Source of the DNA: an uncultured Bacilli bacterium
GTDB lineage: Bacteria > Bacillota_I > Bacilli_A > RF39 > UBA660
Direction: 5' to 3'
NCBI GenBank assembly: GCA_944363735.1
Contig: CALVVB010000005.1
Coordinates: 1-41,855, forward strand
Length of the DNA stretch: 41,855 nucleotides
A program made the translations under genes and the position numbers. Under the pieces are notes generated by a model. It did no database searches. It worked only from the letters and a program-made list of their open reading frames with translations, and was not told the origin of the DNA. Positions within the stretch are counted from its first letter, which is position 1; each line of letters starts with the position of its first letter. Positions 25,334-33,520 of the stretch are shown here, one piece after another.

Positions 25334-26294
25334 TATTTAAATCTCTCCTTTCAATGCTTGTTTCAATATCTGCAAGTTCCATATAATTATTAGGAAATCC
25401 CATTCTATCTAATATTTTATCTATTTTAATACTATGCAGATTATAAGCAAGATTATCAATTCTATTTTTTAGTTCTAAACACATATCTTTAAATTCATCA
25501 TACGATAACATTCTCTTCATTATAATAAGTAAGGAAAACAAGTCATTAGTTCCTTTAGTATAATATCCATCTTCGTCTTTTTCTAATCCAAGCAATTCAT
25601 GGAATCTTGTACCTTTAATTTTTTTCTGTGTTCTATTTTCGTATAAAATATCTTCATGAGCACATAAATTACGGTAATTAGATAATATTGGTAAATAGTT
25701 TATAAATTCTTCTAATTGTATATTATAAATTTTACAAATATTAACTTGATCATCGTATTTCATTATTGAAAATAATTCTCCAACTATTCCAAAAGATAAA
25801 ACTTTAACTAAAATCCAAAGTGGTACATATCCATAATTAGACATATAATGAGCGGTCGCTGTATGTTGAGAACCATTAATTCTAATTTGTCTTTTCATCT
25901 TCTTAATTAAATCATTTACCTGTTTTTGTTTATTCTTATCATTTGTAAAGTTTTTAGCCCGTAAATAATATTTATCTTTATAGCCATATTTTTTTGATAA
26001 CTGATATGAAAATATAGATTTTAAGTTATTTTCAATAACAAGTAAATATTTAAAAAATACATTTCTAATCGCTCTATCAAAAAGAAATAAACTATACATC
26101 TCTTCAAAGGTAACACCATCTAAAAAATGTTTATCAATATTACTTTTCATAAAAGGGTATCTATAACCTGATAAAAAGAAATAATTTTCTCTTAATAATA
26201 TTTTTTTAGTATATCCTTCATCAGTAATAGTCATACCCTTATATTTAAGTATTTCTATTTGTTCTTCAAGATTCTTAAACTGCTTATCTATCAT
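25314..26294 (-). CDS. Abi_2 (AbiD/F-like) protein with a HEPN RNase motif
   Basis: The ATG at 26294 (MIDKQF) has GAGGA 6 bases upstream; the frame extends to a GTG at 26306. The 326-aa product has the Abi_2 pattern: LEEQIEILKYKGMTI (9-23), NYFFLSGYRYPF (37-48), GVTFEEMYSLFLFDRAIR (60-77), LLVIENNLKSIFSYQLS (84-100), and SNYRNLCAHEDILYENR (205-221). The last contains an Rx4H motif (Arg208, His213) as in HEPN ribonucleases. Abi_2 proteins were first known from lactococcal phage abortive infection and may cut RNA. The 3' end overlaps the HtrA start by 20 bases. A defence role is inferred from the family; the operon with a protease is not a known defence pairing to me. Confidence 0.88.
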   Translation of the reverse strand: MIDKQFKNLEEQIEILKYKGMTITDEGYTKKILLRENYFFLSGYRYPFMKSNIDKHFLDGVTFEEMYSLFLFDRAIRNVFFKYLLVIENNLKSIFSYQLSKKYGYKDKYYLRAKNFTNDKNKQKQVNDLIKKMKRQIRINGSQHTATAHYMSNYGYVPLWILVKVLSFGIVGELFSIMKYDDQVNICKIYNIQLEEFINYLPILSNYRNLCAHEDILYENRTQKKIKGTRFHELLGLEKDEDGYYTKGTNDLFSLLIIMKRMLSYDEFKDMCLELKNRIDNLAYNLHSIKIDKILDRMGFPNNYMELADIETSIERRDLNSESRKN

Positions 26295-26404
26295 CTTCTT
26301 CCTCACCTAGAATAAATTATATCATAAAAATTATGTAAAAAATATGAATTTTTTATGAAAAATTATGTTATACTTTTAAAAGTAGAAAGGATTGATTATA
26401 GATT

Positions 26405-27379
26405 ATGCCTGCAACTGTTACTCATGCTTATTTTGCAAATGACCTTTACGATATACTGCCTATTGGTCTAAAGAAGTTATTAATGGATGATAAAAAGAAG
26501 TTACGAATGTTTTCACAAAGTACTGATGCTTTTATATTTTATAATTTATTAAAGAAAAAAGATCAAAAGATAAGAGACTTTCAAGCATTTTTTCATAATA
26601 ATAAATCACAGGAGTTTTTTATCAATTTAGTTAACTATATAAAGTATAATAACTATTATCAAAATAGTGAAATTATGGCTTTCTTATACGGTTTTATTTC
26701 TCATTATGTCTTAGATTCTAAACTTCATCCTTTTATAATTTATAAAACAGGTGTATTTAATGAAAGCGATGTTTCTACTTACAAGTATAGGAATAAGCAC
26801 GAGTACATGGAAAATTTTTTGGATAATTATATGATTAAACAAAGGGAGAATATAACCCCATATAGTTTTAAATTCTATGATTATTCTTTTGATCTTACTA
26901 CATTTTCTAAAGAGTTAATAGAAGTTATAGACTATGCTTTTAAAGAAACTTTTAATTTTCACAATTTCTCTATTTATTATTACAAATCATTAAAAGATAT
27001 GTATAGAGCTTTAAAGTATTTAAGATATGATAAGTATGGTATAAAAATGTTTTGTTATAAGACTATTGATAAACTTACTAGTAATAAGACTTTTAAGTTA
27101 CAAGCGATATCTTATCATACTCCATTGAAAGATGAATTTAATTATTTAAATAATAATCATAGTACTTGGATCCATCCCTGTTTAAAACGAGAAAAGCATA
27201 ATGAGTCTTTTATTGAATTATACTCTATCGCTTTAAAAGATACTAAAAAGATTATTACTGATGTCAATAGTTATTTAAAGGGAACTAAAAAAGTTAATCT
27301 AAAAACGGTATTTAATAACTATTCATATGTAACAGGAAAAGATTGTAATAATAAAAATAAATTAAAATATTTTGAATAA
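26405..27379 (+). CDS. Zinc-dependent phospholipase C-like protein
   Basis: The 324-aa protein has the ligand pattern of the zinc-dependent phospholipase C (PF00882-type) fold: His7 in ATVTHAYFA, Asp41 in STDAFIF, His64 in FFHNN, His100, Asp104 and His108 in SHYVLDSKLHPF, and His132 with Glu133 in KHEYMENFLDNYM. The N-terminus has no signal peptide, so it is probably cytoplasmic, unlike secreted clostridial alpha-toxin-type enzymes. Many Firmicutes carry such unstudied intracellular members. The metal site looks complete, so a hydrolase is likely; the substrate is unknown. It is followed after 39 bases by the SpoIID-like gene on the same strand. A TTATACTTT box at about 26368 may be the -10 element. 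Confidence 0.8.
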   Translation: MPATVTHAYFANDLYDILPIGLKKLLMDDKKKLRMFSQSTDAFIFYNLLKKKDQKIRDFQAFFHNNKSQEFFINLVNYIKYNNYYQNSEIMAFLYGFISHYVLDSKLHPFIIYKTGVFNESDVSTYKYRNKHEYMENFLDNYMIKQRENITPYSFKFYDYSFDLTTFSKELIEVIDYAFKETFNFHNFSIYYYKSLKDMYRALKYLRYDKYGIKMFCYKTIDKLTSNKTFKLQAISYHTPLKDEFNYLNNNHSTWIHPCLKREKHNESFIELYSIALKDTKKIITDVNSYLKGTKKVNLKTVFNNYSYVTGKDCNNKNKLKYFE

Positions 27380-27418
27380 ATTTAAATCTAATATATCACT
27401 ATATAAATAGGTGATAAT

Positions 27419-28417
27419 ATGTTAGAAAGCTATAAGATTGTAAGAAATAATCATGAGGAAGTATTATATTTATATTTAAATGTTAATTATGAATTTGGTA
27501 GTGATTTAGAAGATGAAGATTTAGAAAAGAAAGCTAGAAGTTATTTAGTTAGTCATAATATTAAATTTAATGGTAATAAGATAGTTTTTGTTGTTAATGG
27601 TATTAGTACTAAAGTAATTACTATAGATAATGCTAAAATATATTTAAATGATTATTTAATTACTATTAATTCTAAAGATAAAATGAGTATAAAAGAAATA
27701 TTATTGAGTTTATTGTTTAGTAATATAAATATCTCTTTAAGAGAAGAAACTTTAAAAGCTTTAACCACATTGTATAGAGATGAAATAATTTATAATTTAG
27801 ATAAGAAAGATAATCTTGATTTAAGAAAATTATCTTTATCTTACCATAACTATAATTACTATAAAGTTACTTATCCTGAGATATATAAATCTAAATTTAC
27901 TATATTTAACAAAGTAATAGATGATACTAATGGAGAGTATTTAATTAATAATAATAAACCTATTAGATGTTTTACTCATCTAGTTAGCAATGGTTATACA
28001 GAGGAAGATAAAAGTATTCCTTATACAGTAAAAAAAGAAAGTCTTTGGGATTTAGTCTATCCTAATTATTTACAAAGGAAAAGTTATAGTATTGAGGAGT
28101 TTAAAGAACGGTTGAATTTAAAAAATGAGAAGTTTAATATAAAAATTACTAGTATAAGTAATTCTAATAGAATAAAAGAGTTAGATTTAGGAGAAAGAAA
28201 AATAGATGCTAGAAGTTTAGCAGTATATTTAGATTTACCTTCTACAGATATTACTATAATTATTAAGAAAGATTATCTTACTTTCATAACAAGAGGAATA
28301 GGTAGTGGTCTTGGTCTAAGTATTATAGGATCAGATAATCTAGCAGAATTAGGTTATAACTATAAACAGATATTAAATTATTACTTTAAAGATGTCTCAC
28401 TAGTTGTGAAAAAATAA
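27419..28417 (+). CDS. Divergent SpoIID/LytB-like protein lacking catalytic residues
   Basis: The 332-aa protein has no signal peptide. The second half follows the SpoIID/LytB amidase-enhancer layout: KFTIFNKVIDDTNGEYL, NNKPIRCFTHLVSNG, a tryptophan-containing YTVKKESLWDLVYP segment, SIEEFKERL, ITSISNSNRIKELDLGERKI, and a C-terminal ITRGIGSGLGLSIIGSDN then LAELGYNYKQILNYYF. In active proteins the end reads GHGVGxSQ; here it is GSGLGLSI (about 295-302), so both His and Gln are gone. The upstream catalytic Glu of the VxxE motif is not found; the likely site is LLFSNI (about 99-104). SpoIID is normally a secreted lytic transglycosylase. Loss of the signal and the key residues suggests a non-enzymatic protein. 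The start has AGGTGATAAT upstream. Confidence 0.7.
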   Translation: MLESYKIVRNNHEEVLYLYLNVNYEFGSDLEDEDLEKKARSYLVSHNIKFNGNKIVFVVNGISTKVITIDNAKIYLNDYLITINSKDKMSIKEILLSLLFSNINISLREETLKALTTLYRDEIIYNLDKKDNLDLRKLSLSYHNYNYYKVTYPEIYKSKFTIFNKVIDDTNGEYLINNNKPIRCFTHLVSNGYTEEDKSIPYTVKKESLWDLVYPNYLQRKSYSIEEFKERLNLKNEKFNIKITSISNSNRIKELDLGERKIDARSLAVYLDLPSTDITIIIKKDYLTFITRGIGSGLGLSIIGSDNLAELGYNYKQILNYYFKDVSLVVKK

Positions 28418-28604
28418 ATTTCACAAATGTAATAACTATGATTAAAAAAGATACTAAAAAATATTTTTCTCATAATGTCAAACCTCTTATATTAATAGTA
28501 GGTAAGTACTAAATAATTTAGTTTTACCTATATATAGCATCTTATTAATTTCTAAAGTGCAAGATAATTTTAGATAAAAGTTACGAAAAGATCGTAACTT
28601 TTAT
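28418..28604. other. Intergenic region with an imperfect hairpin
   Basis: Between the convergent SpoIID-like and DUF3006 genes. Besides the terminator at 28573-28605, there is an imperfect inverted repeat at 28499-28528 (AGGTAA..ACTAAA / TTTAGT.TTACCT) with no T run. No gene is visible. Confidence 0.4.
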
Positions 28605-28605
28605 C
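28573..28605. terminator. Bidirectional hairpin between convergent genes
   Basis: A perfect 13-bp stem (GATAAAAGTTACG / CGTAACTTTTATC) with a 7-base loop lies at the 3' end of the DUF3006 gene and could also end the rightward transcript. There is no strong T run on either side, so efficiency is uncertain. Confidence 0.6.
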
Positions 28606-28799
28606 TATTCAAAAACACTATTCATCAGCTCTTCTATAGTCTTTTTTCTCTTTTCAGTTTTATCTTTATTAATAGTTATAGTAACAATATCCCCTTCTTT
28701 AACATATGGGACTAATTCTAAAGGTATTTCACTCATATTACCTTTTTCTATTTCTACAACTGCATAATCTCCTTCAATTCTATCAACTATTACTTCCAT
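28605..28799 (-). CDS. DUF3006 family small protein
   Basis: The 64-aa product begins MEVIVDRIEGDYAVVEIE and contains IPLELVPYVKEGDIVTI, the standard DUF3006 pattern. Genes of this family are very often found directly after ComEC-type metallo-beta-lactamase genes, as here: only two bases separate it from the stop of the gene upstream. It is soluble, with a charged Lys-rich C-terminal third. Its function is not established; partnership with the lipoprotein hydrolase upstream is suggested by the conserved neighbourhood. The start has GAGGTGATTTAGTA upstream. Confidence 0.85.
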   Translation of the reverse strand: MEVIVDRIEGDYAVVEIEKGNMSEIPLELVPYVKEGDIVTITINKDKTEKRKKTIEELMNSVFE

Positions 28800-28801
28800 T
28801 A

Positions 28802-29968
28802 CTAAATCACCTCTAAACTATATGTAACACTATTTTTGCCATCAGTAATTTTAACTTCATAAGTACCAGGCTTGACATTACTACTAACTTTAAAAGTCCA
28901 ACTAACATTACCTTCACTATCACTAGTTTTATCTTCAAGTCCAGTTGCCTTACTAGCTCCACTAGAATATATTACATCTATATCATAAGTTGTATTGGGT
29001 TCTCCTTTTATCCTAACAGTAACATCACTTCCCCTATTAACTGGTGTTGTCAAACCAATAAGATTTATATTACTAGTTGTATTAGAACTACTATCACTAC
29101 TATAATCTTTATCACCATTGCAACTAACTTTATTCCCATCACTATCACAAACTATATTACCATCTAAATCAGTTCTAAGTACTTTTGCACCTATATTTTC
29201 ATATCTATCTATAATAGACTGATAAGGATGATTATAAGAGTTGCCAACTCCAACCATAATAATAGCATACTTTGGACTTACTTTCTTAACAAATTCTATT
29301 CCTGATGAGGTATTACTTCCATGATGACCTACTTTAATAACATCAGCTTTGATATCACTAGTTATTTCATCTTCACTTAAAGTCTCTGCATCTCCCATAA
29401 AAATAAAGGTATTATCTAAAAAATTAAGTTTAACTACTGCTGAATAATTGTTTAAAGAACTATAACTATCATTATTAGGAGCGATAAATTCTAATTTTAG
29501 ATTATTATCATCAAGAATAACCACTCCACTCTTTGCAGTCTTAATTTTAAGACCTTTATTACTGACAGTAGTGAGTAAAGCTTCATAAGTCTTACTGGTA
29601 GAACTAACTTTAGGCATATAAATAGAGCCGATATCAAAAGTATTAATAATTGATTCTAATCCTCCAATATGATCAGTATGTGGATGCGTACCAACTATAT
29701 AATCTATTTTTTTTATACCTAAATTATTAAGATAATTGATAACATTATCTGATTCATAACTTTCTCCAGCATCTATAAGCATAGTCTCATTGTTAGGAAG
29801 TTGAATAAATATAGAATCTCCTTGTCCTACATCAATATAATTAACTCTTAAATTATCACTATTAAAAGTAGAAACACTAGTCTTATCATTACTTTCTATA
29901 AATGGACTTTTACAGCCTACTACTAATAAACACAAAATTATTAATACCAAAATTCTTATCTTATTCAT
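28802..29968 (-). CDS. ComEC-type metallo-beta-lactamase lipoprotein
   Basis: The 388-aa protein has a signal peptide ending in a lipobox (LVVGC, lipidated Cys19), so it should be held on the outer face of the membrane. The metallo-hydrolase domain matches the C-terminal domain of ComEC: NYIDVGQGDSIFIQ (43-56), LIDAG (64-68), THPHTDHIGG (94-103, metal residues His95, His97, Asp99, His100), MGDA, and KVGHHGSNTS. The C-terminal 90 residues form an immunoglobulin-like domain (NLIGLTTPVNRGSDVTVRI to the end). Proteins of this kind are thought to be secreted nucleases or phosphodiesterases; the substrate here is not known. It is coupled to DUF3006 and lies 23 bases after the amidase gene. Confidence 0.9.
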   Translation of the reverse strand: MNKIRILVLIILCLLVVGCKSPFIESNDKTSVSTFNSDNLRVNYIDVGQGDSIFIQLPNNETMLIDAGESYESDNVINYLNNLGIKKIDYIVGTHPHTDHIGGLESIINTFDIGSIYMPKVSSTSKTYEALLTTVSNKGLKIKTAKSGVVILDDNNLKLEFIAPNNDSYSSLNNYSAVVKLNFLDNTFIFMGDAETLSEDEITSDIKADVIKVGHHGSNTSSGIEFVKKVSPKYAIIMVGVGNSYNHPYQSIIDRYENIGAKVLRTDLDGNIVCDSDGNKVSCNGDKDYSSDSSSNTTSNINLIGLTTPVNRGSDVTVRIKGEPNTTYDIDVIYSSGASKATGLEDKTSDSEGNVSWTFKVSSNVKPGTYEVKITDGKNSVTYSLEVI

Positions 29969-29991
29969 AACATACCTCTATTAAAAGTATA

Positions 29992-30666
29992 TCATAAATC
30001 AATCTCTTTAAAATAATTTTCTACACCTTTAGTAATAGAACTAGCAAGTTTTTCTTGATAACTTTTCTTTTGTAGGAGATATCTTTCATTTTGGTTAGAT
30101 ATAAAACCACACTCTATTAAAACTCCTGGTACTCTTGTATTAGAATAAAGATATAAATTAGTTTTAATAACCTTTCTATTAGTATTTAAATTATTCTTAA
30201 ACTCATCCATAATAGATTCTGCTAATATTAAATTGTTCGGATTAATTGGATGATATAAAACTTCGGCACCACTAACACTACTATAATAATGATAATTTAT
30301 ATGAATAGACAAATATAAATCACTTTTATTTTCTTGAATCTTTAGTATTCTTCTATATAAATCTCCTCTTTTTTTAGCACGGTCCCATTTACTAGATAAG
30401 TCACTATCATCTTCTCTTATCATATAAACTGTAGCACCTTTTTCTTCTAATACATTCTTTAACACTTTGGATATTGCTAAATTAAGATCTTTCTCATAAA
30501 TTTTACCATAACTAGTACCTGCATCTCTTCCTCCATGACCAGGGTCTATTGTAATAATTTTACCTGTTAAAGTCATCTTAGGCTTTATTTTAGCATCAAC
30601 AAACTGTAAAGACATAAGTAATACTATAAACATAATTATAAAAAGAACTTTATATTTTCTTATCAT
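29992..30666 (-). CDS. N-acetylmuramoyl-L-alanine amidase (Amidase_3, CwlD-like)
   Basis: The ATG at 30666 (MIRKYK) has AGGTG 6 bases upstream; the frame runs to a GTG at 30675. The 224-aa product has an N-terminal signal anchor (about 7-24) and an Amidase_3 domain with the zinc ligands and catalytic Glu in order: DPGHGG (His44), YEKDLNL (Glu58), LSIHIN, and LIECGF. It should cut the bond between MurNAc and the stem peptide outside the cell. The length fits CwlD-like single-domain enzymes. It begins a minus-strand operon with the lipoprotein hydrolase and DUF3006 gene. Confidence 0.93.
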   Translation of the reverse strand: MIRKYKVLFIIMFIVLLMSLQFVDAKIKPKMTLTGKIITIDPGHGGRDAGTSYGKIYEKDLNLAISKVLKNVLEEKGATVYMIREDDSDLSSKWDRAKKRGDLYRRILKIQENKSDLYLSIHINYHYYSSVSGAEVLYHPINPNNLILAESIMDEFKNNLNTNRKVIKTNLYLYSNTRVPGVLIECGFISNQNERYLLQKKSYQEKLASSITKGVENYFKEIDL

Positions 30667-30725
30667 TATAAACACCTAATAAAGTATATGTTTGAAATAA
30701 TTTTTATATCAAAAGAAAAAGATGC

Positions 30726-31146
30726 CTACCAAGAGCCACCTCCAGATGAAGAAACACCTGATGAAGATGATAAAGTACTTGAATATAACATTACTCTTTC
30801 TGCATTATTCATTGTATTGTACATAAAGTTCGAAAAATTGAAACATTAAAAGCAGTTGAACTATCATACCAACTAGGTAGTGAAATAGAAATCATTTCAA
30901 ATACATAAGTATAAGGTAAAATATCATAAAAATATGTAGGATTTTTTGAAACTAGATCTTCTAAATTATCTTTTTCATGTTTGGCATAACTCTTAACTAC
31001 TTCCACTAAATTAGGACCTAAATCCCATCTTTTCTTTAAATATAAAGTTCCTTTACTTTATTATCTAAACTAGAAAAACTATTAAATAAAATAATAGAAT
31101 AAACAAGAATTATAATAATAACTTCTATAACTATATAAATCTCCAT
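30726..31146 (-). pseudogene. LemA::DUF2207 deletion remnant
   Basis: From an ATG at 31146 with GAGGTG upstream, the frame reads a short LemA N-terminus (hydrophobic segment, then FNSFSSLDNKVKELY), shifts frame, and continues KKRWDLGPNLVEVVKSYAKH, the core LemA motif. It then joins, after EDLVSKNPT, to YFYDILPYTYVFEM and SLPSWYDSS, which match the end of DUF2207 membrane proteins (LPYA...PSWY). After another frameshift it ends in the Ser/Gly tail SSSSGVSSSGGGSW at 30726. lemA and DUF2207 genes are commonly neighbours, so an internal deletion most simply explains this. Neither protein can be made. The rest of 30667-31208 shows no gene. Confidence 0.7.
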
Positions 31147-31208
31147 AAATTACACCTCTATCTTAATATAATTCTAATACCGAAATAACTCATAGTAAAG
31201 CTAATAAA

Positions 31209-32462
31209 TTATTTATAAGTATATTTAAATTTATGTATTTCTAAATGTTTATCAGATATATCATATTTCATAGCATAAATTAGATAATCACTAGCTTTTT
31301 CTGGTAAAGTATTATATTGGTTTGTTGTCTTATTATAAATAGAATAATAAACATCATTTGAAGAACGAAATACTGATGGAACAAAGATTTTAAGAGGTGA
31401 TTTTATATCTTTACTCAAAATCCAAGTATTATTATTTTTAATACTATTTACTAAATCGCTTACATCTTCTTTACTATAATAAATATTAATAATGGTATAA
31501 TCAGTTTTATCTTCATCAAAATAAGTATCCCAATTTTGAATTTCTAACTCTCCATTACTAGGAAGATCAGCATCAATAATATTTCGATATTTATCTATCA
31601 TATCATAATCTTGTGAAAAATTAAATATCATAGAAAAAGAACCATAACCTAATAAAAGAAAAACAATTATAAAGCCACCAATAATATTTTTAGTACATTT
31701 AAAACCAGCTTTTTTATATTTAAAGCCAAGTATAATAGAAAGTATTGGAACTGGTAAGAAACACCAAAATATCCACATATATTTTATAAAACTAAATTGA
31801 TTATTTTGATTTATAAAATATATTATATATAAGGCTAGAAATAAACTAGAAATTGTTATTACAAATAATATCAACATTATTTTTTTTATAAAATTAGGAT
31901 TATGATATTTTTTTACTCCTTTAAACTTTGAATTATCTTTAAGATGAGTTTCTAAATTTTTAAATTTCTTTCTAATAAAATTAATTAATTCAAGTTCACA
32001 TTTATTTTTTTGAATTATTATTATCAAGTTTTCTTTATCACATTTTAAATAAAAATTTGTATCAGTTTCAATACATTTATCTATAAAAGAATAATTAACT
32101 TTACAAGTCTTTGTTTTCCCACTCTTTATTAAATAATTATCATAAAACTCTATATCCACTTTTGTATCTATATTTTTCTTTTTCTTAATAAGAGTAAATG
32201 ATCTTTCTACTAAATACCCTAATTTAATTTTATAAATTATCATAATAATTATTTGAAATAATATAAAAAACACTAAAGTTATTAACAAATTTCTTAATAT
32301 TAGTAAAAGTATTAATACAAGAAAAACATTTAATAGCGTACCAAACTTTACATAACTAAAATATATTTGTGGAAAATATTTAGCCATTTTAATACATTCA
32401 TAAGCATTAATTTCACTTTCGCAAGTATATAAATACTTACTATTACTTTTTTCTTTACTCAT
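31209..32462 (-). CDS. Membrane protein with a YcxB-like segment
   Basis: The 417-aa protein has about five hydrophobic segments: two close together near 40-78, two around 190-260, and one near 265-285, then a soluble C-terminal part of about 130 residues. The stretch CKVNYSFIDKCIETDTNFYL followed by NLIIIIQKNK between the membrane blocks resembles YcxB-like domains found in Gram-positive membrane proteins. No catalytic motif. The C-terminal part (TYFDEDKTDYTIINIYY and onward) is not recognised. It has no clear partner; the upstream gene is separated by a terminator. Confidence 0.65.
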   Translation of the reverse strand: MSKEKSNSKYLYTCESEINAYECIKMAKYFPQIYFSYVKFGTLLNVFLVLILLLILRNLLITLVFFILFQIIIMIIYKIKLGYLVERSFTLIKKKKNIDTKVDIEFYDNYLIKSGKTKTCKVNYSFIDKCIETDTNFYLKCDKENLIIIIQKNKCELELINFIRKKFKNLETHLKDNSKFKGVKKYHNPNFIKKIMLILFVITISSLFLALYIIYFINQNNQFSFIKYMWIFWCFLPVPILSIILGFKYKKAGFKCTKNIIGGFIIVFLLLGYGSFSMIFNFSQDYDMIDKYRNIIDADLPSNGELEIQNWDTYFDEDKTDYTIINIYYSKEDVSDLVNSIKNNNTWILSKDIKSPLKIFVPSVFRSSNDVYYSIYNKTTNQYNTLPEKASDYLIYAMKYDISDKHLEIHKFKYTYK

Positions 32463-32508
32463 TTATTACACCTCAATCTATTTAAGAAGAGTATAACATA
32501 AATAATTT

Positions 32509-32533
32509 TAAAAAAAAATCTATTAAAAATAGA
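32509..32533 (-). terminator. Terminator after the small membrane protein gene
   Basis: TCTATT / AATAGA with a 3-base loop (32519-32533), followed on the minus strand by a run of nine T. The stem is short, but the T run is long. Confidence 0.65.
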
Positions 32534-32535
32534 CT

Positions 32536-32697
32536 CTATAAACTCATTAACCAACTATCCACATCATCTCTCTGTTCTCCTTCATAATAATCGTAGACAT
32601 TAATATCATTATAAGAACGAAAGAAAGCAAAATAGATAAGAAGAATAATTAAGATAATGAGTAATATAACAAAGATAATTATATTCTTTTTACTCAT
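32536..32697 (-). CDS. Small single-pass membrane protein
   Basis: A 53-aa frame starts at an ATG overlapping the stop of the upstream flavodoxin-like chimera (ATGAGTAA), which suggests translational coupling; AGG lies 6 bases upstream. It begins MSKKNIIIFVILLIILIILL, one transmembrane helix, then a short acidic tail (YDYYEGEQRDDVDSW). A terminator follows. No homologue is recognised. The clean frame, the start/stop overlap and the terminator support it as a real gene. Confidence 0.5.
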   Translation of the reverse strand: MSKKNIIIFVILLIILIILLIYFAFFRSYNDINVYDYYEGEQRDDVDSWLMSL

Positions 32698-32983
32698 ACA
32701 AACCTAAGTCCTCTAACCAATCTCTAACTGTTTCAGTCTGGTTACCTTCCATATCACCACCACGAATAGTAAGTCCATCTAAAACAGTTGCATCAGGTTC
32801 TATTTCTTGAATATCACTATAAGTACCGCTATCACCTGATCTTTCATGAGTATTAAAAGGTACTATTGTTTTCCCACTTAAATCATATTCATCAAAGAAA
32901 GTATACATTATCATTGGCATTTGATAAACACCAAACCCTAATATTGGCATTTCTACGCTATTGTTTAATTTTACATATTCCAT
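32690..32983 (-). CDS. Aldo-keto reductase::flavodoxin chimera
   Basis: The ATG at 32983 (MEYVKL) is set by GGATG 9 bases upstream. The first 23 residues, with MPILGFGVYQMP, are the standard start of an aldo-keto reductase. The rest, beginning MIMYTFFDEYDLSGKTIVPF and including ERSGDSG, PDATVLDGL and VRDWLEDLGL, is the end of a long-chain flavodoxin-like domain. The two join at MP/MIM with no frameshift. Total length is 97 aa against about 280 and 160-200 for complete proteins, so both active sites are absent: no AKR catalytic Tyr and no FMN-binding N-terminal loop. A deletion between neighbouring genes is the simplest explanation. The operator upstream is intact, so a protein may still be made. 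Confidence 0.75.
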   Translation of the reverse strand: MEYVKLNNSVEMPILGFGVYQMPMIMYTFFDEYDLSGKTIVPFNTHERSGDSGTYSDIQEIEPDATVLDGLTIRGGDMEGNQTETVRDWLEDLGLYE

Positions 32984-33032
32984 AAAAACATCATCCTTTC
33001 TTGACAATTAAACATTTTTCTAATACGATTAA

Positions 33033-33063
33033 AATATACAACCAAGGAGTAACTCCCGGTCAA
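33033..33063 (-). promoter_or_regulatory. MerR-type promoter/operator with a 19-bp spacer
   Basis: On the minus strand TTGACC (33063-33058) and TATATT (33038-33033) are separated by 19 bp, the overlong spacer typical of MerR-controlled promoters. The spacer holds the dyad GGGAGTTACTCC, matching the GGAGTnnACTCC core used by many MerR family members. It drives the chimeric gene, and the divergent merR gene starts 32 bp away. Confidence 0.88.
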
Positions 33064-33094
33064 GTATTTTTTTAATATTTTTTAGGAGGTTAAA

Positions 33095-33508
33095 ATGATA
33101 TATACAATGAAACAAGCCTGTGAGAAAACAGGATTAACTTATGATACATTAAAATTTTACTGTAATGAAGGTTTAATCCCTAATGTCAAAAGAGATAAGA
33201 ATAACTATCGTGTATTTAATGATAAAGACATTGAATGGATTAAAAGCCTATCTTGTCTTAAAAGTTGTGATATGAGTATCGCCGAAATGAAAGAATATCT
33301 AGATCTTTGCTTAAAAGGTAAATCTACTATTCCTGAAAGACAAGAAATACTTAATAATAAGTTAAAGGAATTAGAACAACAAATTAATAAGATAAGGGAT
33401 AGTATTGACTATATCCACTGGAAACAAAACTTTTATAATGATGTCTTAAGTGGTAAAACACAATACTATAGTAACTTAATAGACATAGAAAAAGATGACG
33501 AAATATAG
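33095..33508 (+). CDS. MerR family transcription regulator
   Basis: The 137-aa regulator has a winged helix at residues 1-70 (TMKQACEKTGLTYDTLKFY, then NYRVFNDKDIEWIKSL) and a dimer coiled coil at about 75-115. It resembles the AdhR/YfmP-type regulators that control aldo-keto or alcohol dehydrogenase genes. No cysteine pair typical of metal-sensing members was noted; SCLKSCDM carries two Cys close to the helix. It would bind the dyad at 33046-33057 and untwist the 19-bp spacer of the divergent promoter. The start has AGGAGG upstream. Its original target genes are now fused into a chimera. Confidence 0.93.
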   Translation: MIYTMKQACEKTGLTYDTLKFYCNEGLIPNVKRDKNNYRVFNDKDIEWIKSLSCLKSCDMSIAEMKEYLDLCLKGKSTIPERQEILNNKLKELEQQINKIRDSIDYIHWKQNFYNDVLSGKTQYYSNLIDIEKDDEI

Positions 33509-33517
33509 TCATCTTTT
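33490..33517. terminator. Bidirectional terminator between merR and the GltD-like gene
   Basis: AAAAGATGAC / GTCATCTTTT forms a 10-bp stem with an 8-base loop, with A-rich and T-rich arms for both directions. It overlaps the end of merR. Confidence 0.8.
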
Positions 33518-33520
33518 AAA

